NCBI RefSeq assembly: GCF_020423045.1 | Contig: NZ_CP081943.1 | Coordinates: forward strand, 6,448,001-6,512,000 | Length of the DNA: 64,000 nt | Reading direction: 5' to 3' | Source of the DNA: Pseudomonas sp. MM213 | GTDB lineage: Bacteria; Pseudomonadota; Gammaproteobacteria; Pseudomonadales; Pseudomonadaceae | Shown here: in pieces, positions 34,843-43,362 of the stretch | How the letters are laid out: the number at the start of each line of letters is the position of its first letter | Numbering within the stretch: the stretch's first letter is position 1 | Made by a program: the position numbers and the translations under genes | Notes under the pieces: model-generated | Seen by the model: only the letters and a program-made list of their open reading frames with translations | What the model was told of the DNA's origin: nothing | The model's database searches: none

Positions 34843-36396
34843 TCAGCCCTTGCGAACCCGCAAACAGCGCCACAACGCCGCCACCATCAACACACTCATC
34901 AGCGCCCAGCCCCAGGCCTGCTGATTCTGCAAACCTTCGCGATACAGCTGCGGCGCAATCCCGGCACCGATGATGAAGGTCAGAAGCGCGATTTCACGAC
35001 GTGGCACACTCACCGGCCGGCACAGATAAACCAGCGCGGGCAGGATGAAAGCTACGCTCGGAAAGCTGCGATAACGCGGATCGAACACCAGTTCGAGCAT
35101 CATCACCGCCGCTGCAAAACCTGCTGCTGCCAGCAACCAGCCGGCCCGACGCTCCAGCACATTGAAGGCCCGTAGACGCCAGCCGCTACGGTCACTCAGT
35201 GTCAGCGCTGCATGCACCAGTACCAACAGGTTCAAAGCCGTCAGCAACGCAACCCACAACCATTCACTGGTAAACCGGGTGGTGACGCGTGCCAGATCGC
35301 CCCAGGCGCCAATCGAACAGGCCGCCAAAGCGCCGAGCAGCGGTAGCACCAACGCAGAGCGGGTACTGCGTACACGACCGCCAAGGATCAGCGTGCCAAG
35401 GAAAATCATCCCGCCCACCGCCAGCCATTGCGACCAGTACGGTACGTTGGACACCGGACCGGCCAGCACGCCCTTGTCCTGACGGTCGGCGTCAAACAGG
35501 CCCCAGTAACCACCAACGGCCCCTTCGCTGGCGCGTTTCCAGGGTTGGTCGAACGCCTCGATCAGGTTGTAGTGCCAGCCTTCCTGCTCGGCCATGATCA
35601 CAAAGCTGCGAATGAACTTGGCCTCATTGACCCGGCTCGGCAGCGCGGTTTCGCGCTGGCGGCCTTCGCTTGGCCAGCCGGTTTCACCAATCATCACGTC
35701 CTTGGGTGCGAATTTGTTGCCGAACACCTGACGCACTTCGCGAACATGTTGCAGCGCGGCGTCGATGTTCGACGGATCGTCTTCCCAATACGGCAGCAGG
35801 TGAATGGTCAGGAAGTCCACCGCCGGGGCAATTTCCGGGTGTTTGAGCCAGAACTCCCAGACGTCGGCATAAGTGACAGGCTGCTTGACCTGGCTTTTGA
35901 CCTTGTTGATCAGCCTGGCCAATTGCGCACCGGTGACTTCCTTGCGCAACAGGGCTTCGTTGCCGACGATCACCGACGTGACCACATCCGGGTTGGCGTT
36001 GGCCGAGGCGATCAGCAGGTCGACTTCTTTCTCGGTGTCCACCGGGTTGCTGTTCACCCACGCACCGATCATCAACTTCAGACCATGTTTGCGCGCCAGG
36101 TCGGGCAAGGCTTCAAGGCCGGTCATGGAATAGGTGCGAATGCATTCGAAGCGGGTGGCCAAAAGCGCGAGGTCGGCGTCCATGCGCTCGGGGCGCAACT
36201 TGAACGGCTGATCGAACGGCGATTGGTCCTTGTCGAACGGGGTGTAGGAGGCGCATTGCAGTTTGTGCGTCGCGCTGGCCACGTCCGGCAGAATCACCGG
36301 TTTGCCGAGGCCGTACCAAAAACCGCCGAGAGCAAAGAGCCCCAGCAGGCAGGCGAAAAGGTAAGCGAAAAAAGGAAAGCGTGATGTCGCGGGCAT
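34843..36396 (-). CDS. membrane-bound GH17-type beta-glucan enzyme (beta-1,6-glucan synthase-like)
   Basis: 517 residues: an N-terminal membrane helix, a GH17 catalytic domain (about residues 50-310) with VIVGNEALLR (acid/base Glu) and VMIGETGWPS (nucleophile Glu), then about eight C-terminal membrane helices. Pseudomonas members are labelled beta-(1-6)-glucan synthases; related GH17 domains act as beta-glucosyltransferases that remodel periplasmic or cyclic glucans. The start is ATG 36396 (MPATSRFPFFAYLF); the longer frame upstream lacks support. Confidence 0.86.
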   Translation of the reverse strand: MPATSRFPFFAYLFACLLGLFALGGFWYGLGKPVILPDVASATHKLQCASYTPFDKDQSPFDQPFKLRPERMDADLALLATRFECIRTYSMTGLEALPDLARKHGLKLMIGAWVNSNPVDTEKEVDLLIASANANPDVVTSVIVGNEALLRKEVTGAQLARLINKVKSQVKQPVTYADVWEFWLKHPEIAPAVDFLTIHLLPYWEDDPSNIDAALQHVREVRQVFGNKFAPKDVMIGETGWPSEGRQRETALPSRVNEAKFIRSFVIMAEQEGWHYNLIEAFDQPWKRASEGAVGGYWGLFDADRQDKGVLAGPVSNVPYWSQWLAVGGMIFLGTLILGGRVRSTRSALVLPLLGALAACSIGAWGDLARVTTRFTSEWLWVALLTALNLLVLVHAALTLSDRSGWRLRAFNVLERRAGWLLAAAGFAAAVMMLELVFDPRYRSFPSVAFILPALVYLCRPVSVPRREIALLTFIIGAGIAPQLYREGLQNQQAWGWALMSVLMVAALWRCLRVRKG

Positions 36397-36739
36397 GGTC
36401 AGGCCGTCTGGGAGCAAAGCCGCGCATGTTACCCGCATTTGTCCCGCGCTTGGTGGCCCGCATAATTTTGACATGCAAAGTTCGGGCGGATCGCCCGAGG
36501 CCTTTCAGGTGCGCGTAATTAATGGCGTTCTGATGTCGTTTCTCGATGCCTTGAGGTCGCTGACAGCACAGGTTCAGGTTGGCGTCAGGTTGATTATCGA
36601 TGCGTCAGTGTTCTCATTAATAAAACGCGCTGATGATCGTACGAGTTTGCGGTGAGGCGTGATGGGCGCGCAGTGCACCATAACAATACGTTGACGCGAC
36701 TCGGCATCCGTCGAGCGCAGCACTTTCGGGGAAGTAACG

Positions 36740-37591
36740 ATGAAGATGCGACGACTTTTAGGCGCGGGTGCCGCACTGGTACTTGCGATTGGCTCCACGA
36801 TGGCCAATGCCGAGAGCAAAACCCTGAGCATCGGTTACGTTGACGGCTGGTCCGACAGCGTCGCGACCACCCACGTGGCGGCCGAAGTGATCAAGCAGAA
36901 ACTGGGTTATGACGTGAAGCTGCAAGCCGTCGCCACCGGGATCATGTGGCAGGGTGTGGCCACAGGCAAACTCGACGCCATGCTGTCCGCCTGGCTGCCG
37001 GTGACTCACGGCGAATACTGGACCAAGAACAAGGATCAGGTCGTCGATTACGGCCCGAACTTCAAGGATGCAAAAATCGGCTTGATCGTGCCGGAGTACG
37101 TGCAAGCTAAAACCCTCGATGACTTGAAAACCGACGACAGCTTCAAAAAACGTATTGTCGGCATCGACGCCGGTTCAGGTGTGATGCTCAAGACCGAGCA
37201 GGCAATCAAGGACTACGACCTGACCGGTTACCAACTCAAGGCCAGTTCCGGCGCCGGCATGATTGCCGAGCTGACCCGTGCCGAGAAGAAAAACGAATCC
37301 ATTGCCGTCACCGGTTGGGTGCCGCACTGGATGTTCGCCAAGTGGAAACTGCGCTTCCTGGAAGACCCGAAAGGCGTTTATGGCGCGGCTGAAACCGTGA
37401 ACAGCATCGGCAGCAAAGAACTGGCAACCAAAGCGCCGGAAGTGGCCAAGTTCCTGAAGAACTTCCAGTGGGCGTCGAAAGACGAAATCGGCGAAGTCAT
37501 GCTGGCGATTCAGGACGGTGCCAAGCCTGAAGCCGCGGCGAAGGATTGGGTCGCCAAGCACCCTGAGCGCGTTGCGGACTGGACCAAATGA
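36740..37591 (+). CDS. glycine betaine/choline-type ABC transporter substrate-binding protein
   Basis: 283 residues with a signal peptide (cut after about ANA). OpuAC-type domain: YVDGWSDSVATTHVAAEVI, ATGIMWQGVATGKLDAMLSAWLP, VTGWVPHWMFAKWKLRFLEDPKG. The Trp residues in these segments would form the aromatic cage for a quaternary ammonium ligand. It stands alone with its own terminator, so it probably feeds a Cbc-type permease encoded elsewhere. The upstream gap 36397-36739 has no convincing gene. Confidence 0.9.
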   Translation: MKMRRLLGAGAALVLAIGSTMANAESKTLSIGYVDGWSDSVATTHVAAEVIKQKLGYDVKLQAVATGIMWQGVATGKLDAMLSAWLPVTHGEYWTKNKDQVVDYGPNFKDAKIGLIVPEYVQAKTLDDLKTDDSFKKRIVGIDAGSGVMLKTEQAIKDYDLTGYQLKASSGAGMIAELTRAEKKNESIAVTGWVPHWMFAKWKLRFLEDPKGVYGAAETVNSIGSKELATKAPEVAKFLKNFQWASKDEIGEVMLAIQDGAKPEAAAKDWVAKHPERVADWTK

Positions 37592-37623
37592 TTTGAGCTG
37601 ACGTTTCTGGTCAGCACTTCTCA

Positions 37624-37657
37624 AGGCCCCTTGGCATAACAGCCAAGGGGCTTTTTT
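37624..37657 (+). terminator. intrinsic terminator
   Basis: CCCCTTGGC/GCCAAGGGG stem, ATAACA loop, then CTTTTTT, 35 bp after the binding-protein stop. Confidence 0.92.
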
Positions 37658-37664
37658 GCTTTTG

Positions 37665-37732
37665 TGTAGGAGCCAGGCTTGCCGGCGATGGCGTCCTCAC
37701 AATCGCCATCGCCGGCAAGCCGGGCTCCTACA
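37665..37732. repeat. REPIN, GTAGGAGCC subfamily (type A variant with CCAGGCTTGCCGG)
   Basis: Inverted arms TGTAGGAGCCAGGCTTGCC and GGCAAGCCGGGCTCCTACA, short loop. Confidence 0.88.
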
Positions 37733-37856
37733 GAAGTTGCGCCATGCTGGAAAATGGCGATTCTGTCATGTCGCTCTAATACTAAGGTCGTCTGGAACCT
37801 GCCCCGCAGCCGCATAGAGTGGATACCGTTCCAACAATAATCTGTGCTGCGAGGAT

Positions 37857-37864
37857 AAAAACAA
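37857..37864 (+). promoter_or_regulatory. candidate Hfq/Crc catabolite-repression motif at the DUF485-actP start
   Basis: AAAAACAA fits the AAnAAnAA consensus for Hfq/Crc. It lies between the GAGGA ribosome site and the ATG, overlapping the first base of the start codon, the usual place for translational repression in Pseudomonas. Confidence 0.5.
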
Positions 37865-38175
37865 TGAACGACAGCATTTACCTCTCGATTCAAAACAGCC
37901 CGCGCTTCAAGGAGCTGGTTAGTAAGCGAGAAAGGTTCGCCTGGATTCTTTCGGCGATCATGCTTGGTCTCTACTCCGGATTCATCCTGTTGATCGCTTA
38001 CGGGCCGCATATTCTGGGCGCGAAAATCAGCCCTGAGTCATCGATTACCTGGGGCATACCGATCGGTGTCGGGCTGATTGTCTCGGCCTTCATCCTGACC
38101 GGGATCTACGTTCGACGCGCCAATGGCGAATTCGACGACCTGAACAATGCGATTCTCAAGGAGGCTCAGCAATGA
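37864..38175 (+). CDS. DUF485 (YjcH) membrane protein
   Basis: 103 residues with two membrane helices (about residues 28-50 and 65-88) and the N-terminal [19 protein letters not shown] signature. DUF485 genes almost always precede acetate symporter actP. ATG 37864 follows GAGGA. The stop overlaps actP (ATGA). Confidence 0.92.
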   Translation: MNDSIYLSIQNSPRFKELVSKRERFAWILSAIMLGLYSGFILLIAYGPHILGAKISPESSITWGIPIGVGLIVSAFILTGIYVRRANGEFDDLNNAILKEAQQ

Positions 38176-39830
38176 TCCGGCGTCTAATGGCTCTATTGAG
38201 CATCGCAGCTTTCGCACCTGGCGCCTGGGCGGCTGACGCCCTGACCGGTGCCGTGCAGAAACAACCCCTGAACATGGCCGCGATCCTGATGTTCGTGGCG
38301 TTCGTCGGCGCAACGTTGTACATCACTTACTGGGCCTCCAAGAAAAACAACTCGGCGGCCGACTACTATGCGGCGGGCGGCAAGATCACCGGTTTCCAGA
38401 ACGGTCTGGCGATTGCCGGCGACTACATGTCCGCGGCGTCCTTCCTGGGTATTTCCGCGCTGGTGTTCACCTCCGGCTACGACGGCCTGATCTACTCGAT
38501 CGGCTTCCTGGTGGGCTGGCCGATCATTCTGTTCCTGATCGCCGAGCGTCTGCGTAACCTGGGTAAATACACCTTTGCCGACGTGGCGTCCTACCGCCTC
38601 GGGCAAACCCAGATCCGTTCGCTGTCCGCTTGCGGTTCGCTGGTGGTGGTGGCGTTCTACCTGATCGCGCAAATGGTTGGTGCCGGCAAGCTGATCCAGC
38701 TGCTGTTCGGCCTCGACTATCACGTTGCGGTGATCCTGGTCGGTATCCTGATGTGCATGTACGTGCTGTTCGGCGGCATGCTGGCGACCACTTGGGTGCA
38801 AATCATCAAGGCTGTGCTGTTGCTGTCCGGTGCCTCGTTCATGGCGCTGATGGTGATGAAGCACGTCAACTTCGACTTCAGCGCACTGTTCTCCGAGGCG
38901 ATCAAGGTTCACCCTAAAGGTGAGGCGATCATGAGCCCGGGCGGTCTGGTGAAAGACCCGATCTCCGCGTTCTCCCTGGGTCTGGCTCTGATGTTCGGTA
39001 CTGCTGGCCTGCCACACATCCTGATGCGCTTCTTCACCGTGAGTGACGCAAAAGAAGCCCGCAAGAGCGTGCTGTATGCAACCGGCTTCATTGGTTACTT
39101 CTATATCCTGACCTTCATCATCGGCTTCGGCGCGATCCTGCTGGTCAGCACCAACCCGGCCTTCAAAGATGCGGCTGGCGCGCTGTTGGGCGGCAACAAC
39201 ATGGCGGCGGTGCACCTGGCCAACGCGGTCGGTGGCAGTATCTTCCTGGGCTTCATCTCGGCGGTAGCGTTCGCGACCATTCTGGCAGTGGTTGCCGGTC
39301 TGACCCTGGCCGGTGCTTCGGCGGTGTCTCACGACCTGTATGCCAGCGTGATCAAGAAAGGCAAGGCCAACGAGAAGGACGAGATTCGCGTCTCGAAAAT
39401 CACCACCATCGCCCTGGCGGTGCTGGCGATCGGTCTGGGTATTCTGTTCGAGAAGCAGAACATTGCGTTCATGGTGGGCCTGGCGTTCTCCATCGCGGCG
39501 AGCTGTAACTTCCCGGTGCTGCTGCTTTCGATGTACTGGAAGAAGCTGACGACTCGCGGTGCGATGATCGGCGGCTGGCTGGGTCTGGTCAGTGCTGTTG
39601 GTTTGATGGTGCTGGGGCCAACCATCTGGGTGCAGATCCTGGGTCACGAGAAGGCGGTCTTCCCGTATGAATACCCGGCGCTGTTCTCCATGGCCATTGC
39701 GTTTGTGGGGATCTGGTTCTTCTCGATTACTGACAAGTCGACTGCTGCGGATAATGAGCGGGCGCTGTTCTTCCCGCAGTTTGTTCGTTCGCAGACTGGG
39801 TTGGGGGCGAGTGGGGCGGTTTCGCACTAA
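38172..39830 (+). CDS. actP: cation/acetate symporter ActP
   Basis: 552 residues, sodium:solute symporter family, about 13 membrane helices after an N-terminal signal-like segment. Diagnostic segments: [46 protein letters not shown] helix 9 region, and [15 protein letters not shown]. It takes up acetate and other short carboxylates. It is coupled to DUF485 by ATGA. Confidence 0.94.
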   Translation: MIRRLMALLSIAAFAPGAWAADALTGAVQKQPLNMAAILMFVAFVGATLYITYWASKKNNSAADYYAAGGKITGFQNGLAIAGDYMSAASFLGISALVFTSGYDGLIYSIGFLVGWPIILFLIAERLRNLGKYTFADVASYRLGQTQIRSLSACGSLVVVAFYLIAQMVGAGKLIQLLFGLDYHVAVILVGILMCMYVLFGGMLATTWVQIIKAVLLLSGASFMALMVMKHVNFDFSALFSEAIKVHPKGEAIMSPGGLVKDPISAFSLGLALMFGTAGLPHILMRFFTVSDAKEARKSVLYATGFIGYFYILTFIIGFGAILLVSTNPAFKDAAGALLGGNNMAAVHLANAVGGSIFLGFISAVAFATILAVVAGLTLAGASAVSHDLYASVIKKGKANEKDEIRVSKITTIALAVLAIGLGILFEKQNIAFMVGLAFSIAASCNFPVLLLSMYWKKLTTRGAMIGGWLGLVSAVGLMVLGPTIWVQILGHEKAVFPYEYPALFSMAIAFVGIWFFSITDKSTAADNERALFFPQFVRSQTGLGASGAVSH

Positions 39831-39865
39831 GGCTTTGAGTTTGTCTGTGTAATTTGTGTTGAACA

Positions 39866-39902
39866 GAAATGCCCCGGTCGAGAGATCGGGGCATTTCTTT
39901 TG
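39866..39902 (+). terminator. intrinsic terminator of the actP operon
   Basis: AAATGCCCCG/CGGGGCATTT stem, 10-nt loop, then TCTTTT. Confidence 0.88.
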
Positions 39903-39915
39903 CTGCATTGCTTTT

Positions 39916-39940
39916 TGTAGGAGCGAGGCTTGCCCGCGAA
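39916..39940 (+). repeat. single REP arm, type B
   Basis: TGTAGGAGCGAGGCTTGCCC... without a partner arm nearby. Confidence 0.8.
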
Positions 39941-39972
39941 GACGGCCTGACAGCCGACCATTTTCTTACAGA

Positions 39973-40262
39973 TGTACATATCCATTGCTGCGGTAACGGC
40001 GGCTGACGGTTTCGCCCTTACGGCGACTCACTTTTTTTCAAACGCCAAAAAAAGTAAGCAAAAAAGGCTCGCCCCGAGCGTCCGGCCCCTCGCTAAGGCT
40101 CGGCGTTCCTTCGTTCCGGCATTCATCCGGGGGCATCGCCCTCCGGTTGGCTTCGCTGGCACCTACATGCGATGAGCTCGACTTCGTCGAACGGTGCTGC
40201 GCGCCAATCCCCGGATGAACGCCTCCACTCAGCCTTCCGAAGGGGGGGGAGTCAAGGTCAAA
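39973..40262 (+). repeat. structured intergenic element, copy A (divergent variant)
   Basis: Shares with copies B-D (40530, 62190, 62826) the terminal TGTACATATCCATTGCTGCGG, the GTTTCGCCCTTACGGCGACTCAC segment and a following hairpin, then diverges. Its hairpin is ACTTTTTTT (40030-40038)/AAAAAAAGT (40047-40055). No protein-coding signal. The right boundary is approximate. Confidence 0.65.
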
Positions 40263-40305
40263 AGCCAAAGCAACAGCAAAATCAACGACCGGAGTGAGTT
40301 CCCTC

Positions 40306-40405
40306 TGTAGGAGCGAGCTTGCTCGCGAAAAACGCCCGGACACCGCGCTCATCCAGGCAACCCGCGCCATCGTTGGCGTCCATCGCTGGCAAGCCAGCTC
40401 CTACA
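40306..40405. repeat. REPIN2 of the composite repeat (gltA side)
   Basis: Arms TGTAGGAGCGAGCTTGCTCGCGA and TCGCTGGCAAGCCAGCTCCTACA. The interior matches, in inverse orientation, the interior of the REPIN at 62651-62750. Confidence 0.85.
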
Positions 40406-40431
40406 ATTTTGACCGTGTGAACCCCATCCCT

Positions 40432-40521
40432 TGTAGGAGCCGGCTTGCTGGCGATGGCGCCCTTCCAGTCAATAAATGCGTCGACTGACCCACCGCTATC
40501 GCCAGCAAGCCGGCTCCTACA
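40432..40521. repeat. REPIN1 of the composite repeat (gltA side)
   Basis: Type A arms; the 43-bp interior contains GTCGACTGACCCACCGCTAT and is nearly identical to the REPIN at 62533-62622. Confidence 0.92.
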
Positions 40522-40529
40522 GAGGATTG

Positions 40530-40883
40530 GTGTACAGGTCCGGAATGAGTGAGCGCAGCCAAGAAGGACAGCGCGGACATCCAAAGAGCCAGGCCGGCTT
40601 TCAGGCCGCCTCGGCGGCTGTGGCGGTGGTCGCCCCCTCGAGAGGCCGAGAGGAGGTTCTGCGCAGTGGGCAACCCGGCATGGATGCCGGGTTAGCCGCC
40701 CCCGGCCATGGATGGCCGATGGCGGCGGGCCCACGGAGCAGGACCGGAGCGAGGGCATGGCGAGCCTTAGCGAGCCACCGAACGAAAGGGGCAAGAGCCC
40801 TTGGTTACTTGGGGCTCTTCCAAGTGACTCGCCGTAAGGGCGAAACCATTAGTGGCCATTACCGCAGTAACGGATATGTACAC
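40530..40883 (-). repeat. structured intergenic element, copy B
   Basis: About 350 bp, minus relative to copy C. It contains the AACCCGGCAT-GG-ATGCCGGGTT hairpin (about 40671-40692), GGCCATGGATGGCC, and the ACTTGG/CCAAGT hairpin (40807-40825). It ends with CGGATATGTACAC. Apparent reading frames here are not coding. Confidence 0.85.
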
Positions 40884-40900
40884 AACCCAAAGCGCACAAA

Positions 40901-40932
40901 CAAAAACGGCCTCTATATAAATAGAGGCCGTT
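40901..40932 (-). terminator. intrinsic terminator of gltA
   Basis: On the minus strand AACGGCCTCTAT/ATAGAGGCCGTT stem with a 4-nt loop followed by TTTTTG, 37 bp after the gltA stop. Confidence 0.88.
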
Positions 40933-40968
40933 CCCGGTACAACTCAACACGCTATCGCAAGAAAGATC

Positions 40969-42258
40969 TTACTTGCGGTCTTCCAGCTTGGTGATATCAC
41001 GCGACTCGTAGCCGGTGTACAGCTGGCGTGGACGGCCAATCTTGTACGGGCTGGAGAGCATTTCTTTCCAGTGGGAGATCCAGCCGACAGTCCGCGCCAG
41101 AGCGAAGATCACGGTGAACATGCTGGTTGGAATGCCGATCGCCTTGAGGATGATCCCCGAGTAGAAGTCGACGTTCGGGTACAGCGAGCGCTCGATGAAG
41201 TACGGGTCGGTCAGGGCGATCTCTTCCAGGCGCATGGCCAGTTCGAGTTGCGGATCGTTCTGGATGCCCAGTTCCTTCAGCACTTCGTCGCAGGTCTTCT
41301 TCATTACGGTGGCGCGTGGGTCGCGGTTTTTGTAAACCCGGTGACCGAAGCCCATCAACTTGAACGGATCGTTCTTGTCCTTGGCCTTGGCGATGAACTT
41401 GTCGATGTTCGACACATCGCCAATTTCGTCAAGCATGGTCAGGACAGCCTCGTTCGCGCCGCCGTGGGCAGGGCCCCACAGTGCAGCGATGCCGGCGGCG
41501 ATACAGGCGAACGGGTTGGCACCCGAAGAGCCGGCCAGGCGTACGGTGGAGGTCGATGCGTTCTGCTCGTGGTCGGCATGGAGGATGAAAATCCGGTCCA
41601 TGGCCTTGGCGAGTACCGGGCTGATCGGTTTGATCTCGCACGGGGTGTTGAACATCATGTGCAGGAAGTTTTCCGCGTACGTCAGGTCGTTGCGCGGGTA
41701 CATCATGGGTTGGCCCATGGAGTACTTGTAAACCATCGCTGCCAGGGTCGGCATCTTGGCAACCAGGCGGATCGCGGAGATTTCGCGATGCTGCGGGTTA
41801 TTGATGTCCAGGGAGTCGTGGTAGAAGGCCGAGAGGGCGCCGACTACGCCGCACATGACGGCCATCGGGTGAGCGTCACGACGGAAGCCGTTGAAGAAGG
41901 TCTTCAACTGCTCGTGAACCATGGTGTGGTTCTTGACGGTGCTGACGAACTGGGCCTTCTGTTCTGCGGTCGGCAGTTCGCCGTTGAGCAGCAGATAGCA
42001 GGTTTCCAGGTAGTCCGACTTTTCAGCCAGCTGTTCGATCGGGTAGCCGCGGTGCAGCAGAATGCCGTTGTCGCCGTCGATATAGGTGATCTTCGACTCG
42101 CAGGAAGCGGTCGACATGAAACCAGGGTCAAAGGTGAAACGGCCCGTGGCCGTCAGGCCCCGAACATCGATAACATCGGGACCAACGGTGCCGGTTAAAA
42201 TGGGCAGCTCGACGGGGGCTGCGCCCTCGATGATCAACTGCGCTTTTTTGTCAGCCAT
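40969..42258 (-). CDS. gltA: citrate synthase (type II)
   Basis: 429 residues. Motifs: [23 protein letters not shown] near the N-terminus, [15 protein letters not shown] and [14 protein letters not shown] (catalytic His residues), and [14 protein letters not shown] (catalytic Asp). It condenses acetyl-CoA and oxaloacetate, entering the TCA cycle. ATG 42258 has AGGAGG upstream. Divergent from the sdh-suc operon with a separate strong promoter. Confidence 0.97.
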   Translation of the reverse strand: MADKKAQLIIEGAAPVELPILTGTVGPDVIDVRGLTATGRFTFDPGFMSTASCESKITYIDGDNGILLHRGYPIEQLAEKSDYLETCYLLLNGELPTAEQKAQFVSTVKNHTMVHEQLKTFFNGFRRDAHPMAVMCGVVGALSAFYHDSLDINNPQHREISAIRLVAKMPTLAAMVYKYSMGQPMMYPRNDLTYAENFLHMMFNTPCEIKPISPVLAKAMDRIFILHADHEQNASTSTVRLAGSSGANPFACIAAGIAALWGPAHGGANEAVLTMLDEIGDVSNIDKFIAKAKDKNDPFKLMGFGHRVYKNRDPRATVMKKTCDEVLKELGIQNDPQLELAMRLEEIALTDPYFIERSLYPNVDFYSGIILKAIGIPTSMFTVIFALARTVGWISHWKEMLSSPYKIGRPRQLYTGYESRDITKLEDRK

Positions 42259-42316
42259 GTGGCCTCCTATTTATGCTTGAAATCATCAGACAGACCCCCC
42301 ACGCAGGGCCCGCACC

Positions 42317-42344
42317 ACTATAGTGAGATAAATTCGAATGTCAA
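42317..42344 (-). promoter_or_regulatory. sigma-70 promoter of gltA
   Basis: Minus strand: TTGACA (-35, 42339-42344), 16-bp spacer, TATAGT (-10, 42317-42322). The transcript would start about 65 bp before the gltA ATG. Confidence 0.75.
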
Positions 42345-42458
42345 TTTGCCTAAAGTCTTGCTCCAGAAGGCTTTAACCGGACTTTTTCCTCGAAATTGAC
42401 TGCCATTTACGCCTTTTATCCAACTTGTGCAATGCGCTATTAGGGGAAGGTGAACGCG

Positions 42459-42487
42459 TTGTCATTAGTAGCCTAACTGTCTATACT
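42459..42487 (+). promoter_or_regulatory. sigma-70 promoter of sdhC
   Basis: TTGTCA (42459-42464), 17-bp spacer, TATACT (42482-42487). This gives a leader of about 130 nt before the sdhC GTG. Apart from this and the gltA promoter, the 42259-42622 gap shows no gene. Confidence 0.75.
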
Positions 42488-42622
42488 CGGCCACCGACCG
42501 CCAAGGGCTTTTGGGCTTGCTTTCATTGGGGGTCGCATCCCTGGGTGGTGGTTACCTGACCAGTGCACTCCCCAACAACTTTGCCCTGATTGTTAGGGGC
42601 TCTTCAGTGTGAAAAAAAAGCC

Positions 42623-42997
42623 GTGAAAAGCCAACGACCTGTAAACCTAGACCTAAGGACCATCAAACTCCCAGTCACTGCTTACACGTCCATTCTTCAC
42701 CGTATCTCCGGTGTCATCCTCTTTGTCAGCCTGGCCATCATGCTTTACGCATTGGACAAGTCGCTGAGCTCCGAGGAAGGCTTCGGTCAGGTGAAAGCGT
42801 GTCTGACCAGTCCGCTAGCCAAGCTAGTGATTTGGGGCATCCTGTCCGCTCTGCTGTATCACTTGGTAGCCGGTGTGCGCCATTTGATCATGGACATGGG
42901 CATCGGTGAGACGCTGGAAGGCGGCAAGCTGGGCTCGAAAATCGTTATCGCCGTTTCCGTGGTGGTAATCGTTCTGGCAGGAGTTTGGATATGGTAA
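42623..42997 (+). CDS. sdhC: succinate dehydrogenase cytochrome b556 subunit
   Basis: 124 residues, three membrane helices. RPVNLDLRTIKLPVTAYTSILHRISGV at the N-terminus (quinone-site Ser/Arg) and the heme-ligand His in LLYHLVAGVRHLIMD. The start is GTG 42623 (MKSQRPVNLDL); the longer frame upstream reads through leader sequence. It overlaps sdhD by 7 bp. Confidence 0.93.
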   Translation: MKSQRPVNLDLRTIKLPVTAYTSILHRISGVILFVSLAIMLYALDKSLSSEEGFGQVKACLTSPLAKLVIWGILSALLYHLVAGVRHLIMDMGIGETLEGGKLGSKIVIAVSVVVIVLAGVWIW

Positions 42998-43359
42998 CTA
43001 ACGTCACGAACCTGTCGCGTTCGGGCCTCTATGACTGGATGGCGCAACGTGTGTCTGCGGTCGTTCTCGCGGCTTACTTCATCTTCCTGATCGGATACGT
43101 CGTTGCCAATCCAGGCATCGGCTACGCCCAATGGCATGAACTGTTCGCCAATAACTGGATGCGTATCTTCAGTCTCCTGGCCCTCGTTGCCCTCGGCGCT
43201 CACGCCTGGGTCGGCATGTGGACCATCGCGACCGACTACCTGACGCCAATGGCGTTCGGCAAGTCCGCGACCACTGTACGTTTCCTCTTCCAGGCAGTAT
43301 GCGGCGTTGCGATGTTCGCTTACTTCGTCTGGGGTGTGCAGATTCTTTGGGGTATCTGA
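42991..43359 (+). CDS. sdhD: succinate dehydrogenase membrane anchor subunit
   Basis: 122 residues, three membrane helices. Conserved SGLYDWMAQRVSAVVLA at the N-terminus and the heme/quinone-region GAHAWVGMWTIATDYL. ATG 42991 lies inside the end of sdhC. Confidence 0.93.
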   Translation: MVTNVTNLSRSGLYDWMAQRVSAVVLAAYFIFLIGYVVANPGIGYAQWHELFANNWMRIFSLLALVALGAHAWVGMWTIATDYLTPMAFGKSATTVRFLFQAVCGVAMFAYFVWGVQILWGI

Positions 43360-43362
43360 TTC

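Noticed and set aside
36395..36655. 86-codon frame upstream of the betaine-binding protein gene
   Set aside because: It begins inside the antisense of the GH17 gene, has no ribosome site and no similarity to a known family.
40294..40994. Open frames of 64-172 codons in the actP-gltA gap
   Set aside because: They translate the REPINs and structured elements; similar 'proteins' appear from the 62.2-63.1 kb copies in both directions, as expected for repeats.
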